DNA from: JAFHCF01 sp048497495
GTDB lineage: Bacteria; Pseudomonadota; Alphaproteobacteria; Rhizobiales; Ancalomicrobiaceae
Direction: 5' to 3'
Length of the DNA stretch: 5,530 nt
Assembly (NCBI GenBank): GCA_048497495.1
Contig: JAFHCF010000164.1
Location: 1-5,530 of the forward strand
Part shown: positions 5,184 through 5,530 of the stretch, in pieces
Layout: the number at the start of each line of letters is the position of its first letter
Numbering within the stretch: the stretch's first letter is position 1
Notes under the pieces: generated by a model
What the model was told of the DNA's origin: nothing
What the model saw: only the letters and a program-made list of their open reading frames with translations
Databases searched by the model: none
Program-made: the position numbers and the translations under genes

Positions 5184-5520
5184 CACGGCCACTCGCGACC
5201 CTTGGGGCGTCGCTGTCGACAGGACTCGCCCCCTCGCCGCCGAGCGCGGCGTGGCGATCGACGCCACCACGGCAATGCGTGCCCATCACATCGCCGCTTC
5301 TCCGGCCTGGAGCAACGGGCGTCGCCCCGACTTTTGGGGCGACCTCGAGGTCCGGTTGATTCTGACCGCCACCCACCGACAGACGACCCTCGATATGGCC
5401 CTCGCGCTCATCCGCGACCTCCTCGGCGCGTCGCGCCGCCCGTCGCGATCCGCCGTCCATCGCTATTGGCAGGTCCTCGACCGAGCCGCTTCCCCTCCCT
5501 CCCGCGCGAGCCTCCCCTGA
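5176..5520 (+). CDS. Small early phage protein of unknown function, possible C-terminal HTH
   Basis: I do not recognise the family. The 114-residue frame starts 8 bases inside the end of the HTH gene, with GAGG 6 bases before ATG 5176, and ends ten bases before the window edge. The first 50 residues are Ala/Arg/Thr-rich and look disordered. A better-structured part follows: PDFWGDLEVRLILTATHRQT, then an amphipathic helix, then RRPSRSAVHRYWQVLDR (about 87-103). The last motif resembles a helix-turn-helix of the kind seen in transposable-phage DNA-binding proteins. The Pro/Ser tail is probably unstructured. It sits where Mu has early genes before transposase A, so a role in regulation or transposition is plausible but unproven. 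The same frame is open upstream to 4882, but the internal ATG fits the operon spacing. Confidence 0.65.
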   Translation: MGDTATRDPWGVAVDRTRPLAAERGVAIDATTAMRAHHIAASPAWSNGRRPDFWGDLEVRLILTATHRQTTLDMALALIRDLLGASRRPSRSAVHRYWQVLDRAASPPSRASLP

Positions 5521-5530
5521 TCTCCCGAGC

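Larger units (their letters stand above)
2650..5530. mobile_element. Mu-like transposable prophage, left end and early region (continues beyond the window)
   Basis: The gene order is that of the Mu left end: a repressor-like gene reading toward the end, then a divergent Ner-like gene followed by tightly packed small early genes. The Ner-like protein aligns along its length with phage Mu Ner, so the class is well supported. The exact boundary is inferred. It is placed at TGTCTAATCGG (2650) because Mu-family ends begin with TG, because two near-identical roughly 20-bp repeats follow within 75 bp, and because the host operon lies just outside. If correct, Mu-type transposition predicts a 5-bp target duplication of GGCAA (2645-2649) after the right end. 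The transposase genes are not in the window. The alternative is that the 2650-2724 repeats belong to an older unrelated insertion and the phage begins somewhere between 2730 and 3005. Confidence 0.72.

Overview
The window looks like a high-GC alphaproteobacterial chromosome, probably of the Hyphomicrobiales (Rhizobiales) type, into which the early end of a Mu-like transposable prophage has inserted. The taxon is inferred from codon use, the transporter/racemase gene set and the phage module; no marker gene is present.

Positions 1-2510 (minus strand) carry a compact metabolic operon. In transcription order it holds a PotB-type ABC permease (2510->1623), a PotC-type ABC permease (1621->722) and an Asp/Glu-hydantoin racemase-family enzyme (714->1, running off the left edge). 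The genes are 1 and 7 bases apart, and each downstream ribosome binding site lies in or on the end of the gene before it. The expected ATPase and substrate-binding genes are not in the window and would lie upstream, on the other side of the inserted element.

Positions 2511-3005 hold no convincing gene. A TG-starting sequence at 2650 is followed by two copies of a roughly 20-bp direct repeat 31 bp apart. Next come four 11-bp units centred on TCGA in exact 11-bp phase (2743-2786) and a perfect 16-bp palindrome (2874-2889). I read 2650 as the probable left terminus of the element and the repeats as transposase or accessory-protein sites. This is inference.

Positions 3006-5530 are the phage lysogeny/early region. 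On the minus strand lie a repressor-like gene (XRE helix-turn-helix plus ORF6C-like C-terminus, 4424->3642), a C-terminal scrap of a different S24/LexA-type repressor (3649->3491), and a small secreted or inner-membrane three-helix protein (3461->3006) that is a candidate lysogenic-conversion gene. On the plus strand, diverging from a 103-bp control region with an operator-like inverted repeat, lie a Ner-like regulator (4528-4845), a second XRE-type protein sharing a DVQYIxTGxR block with the repressor (4845-5183), and a small unrecognised protein (5176-5520). The plus genes overlap by 1 and 8 bases, so they look like one early operon, presumably leading to the transposase genes beyond the right edge.

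The points most worth following are the S24 remnant fused behind a different repressor type, the helically phased 11-bp repeats at the element end, the two related HTH proteins facing away from one control region, and the lysogeny-oriented membrane gene.
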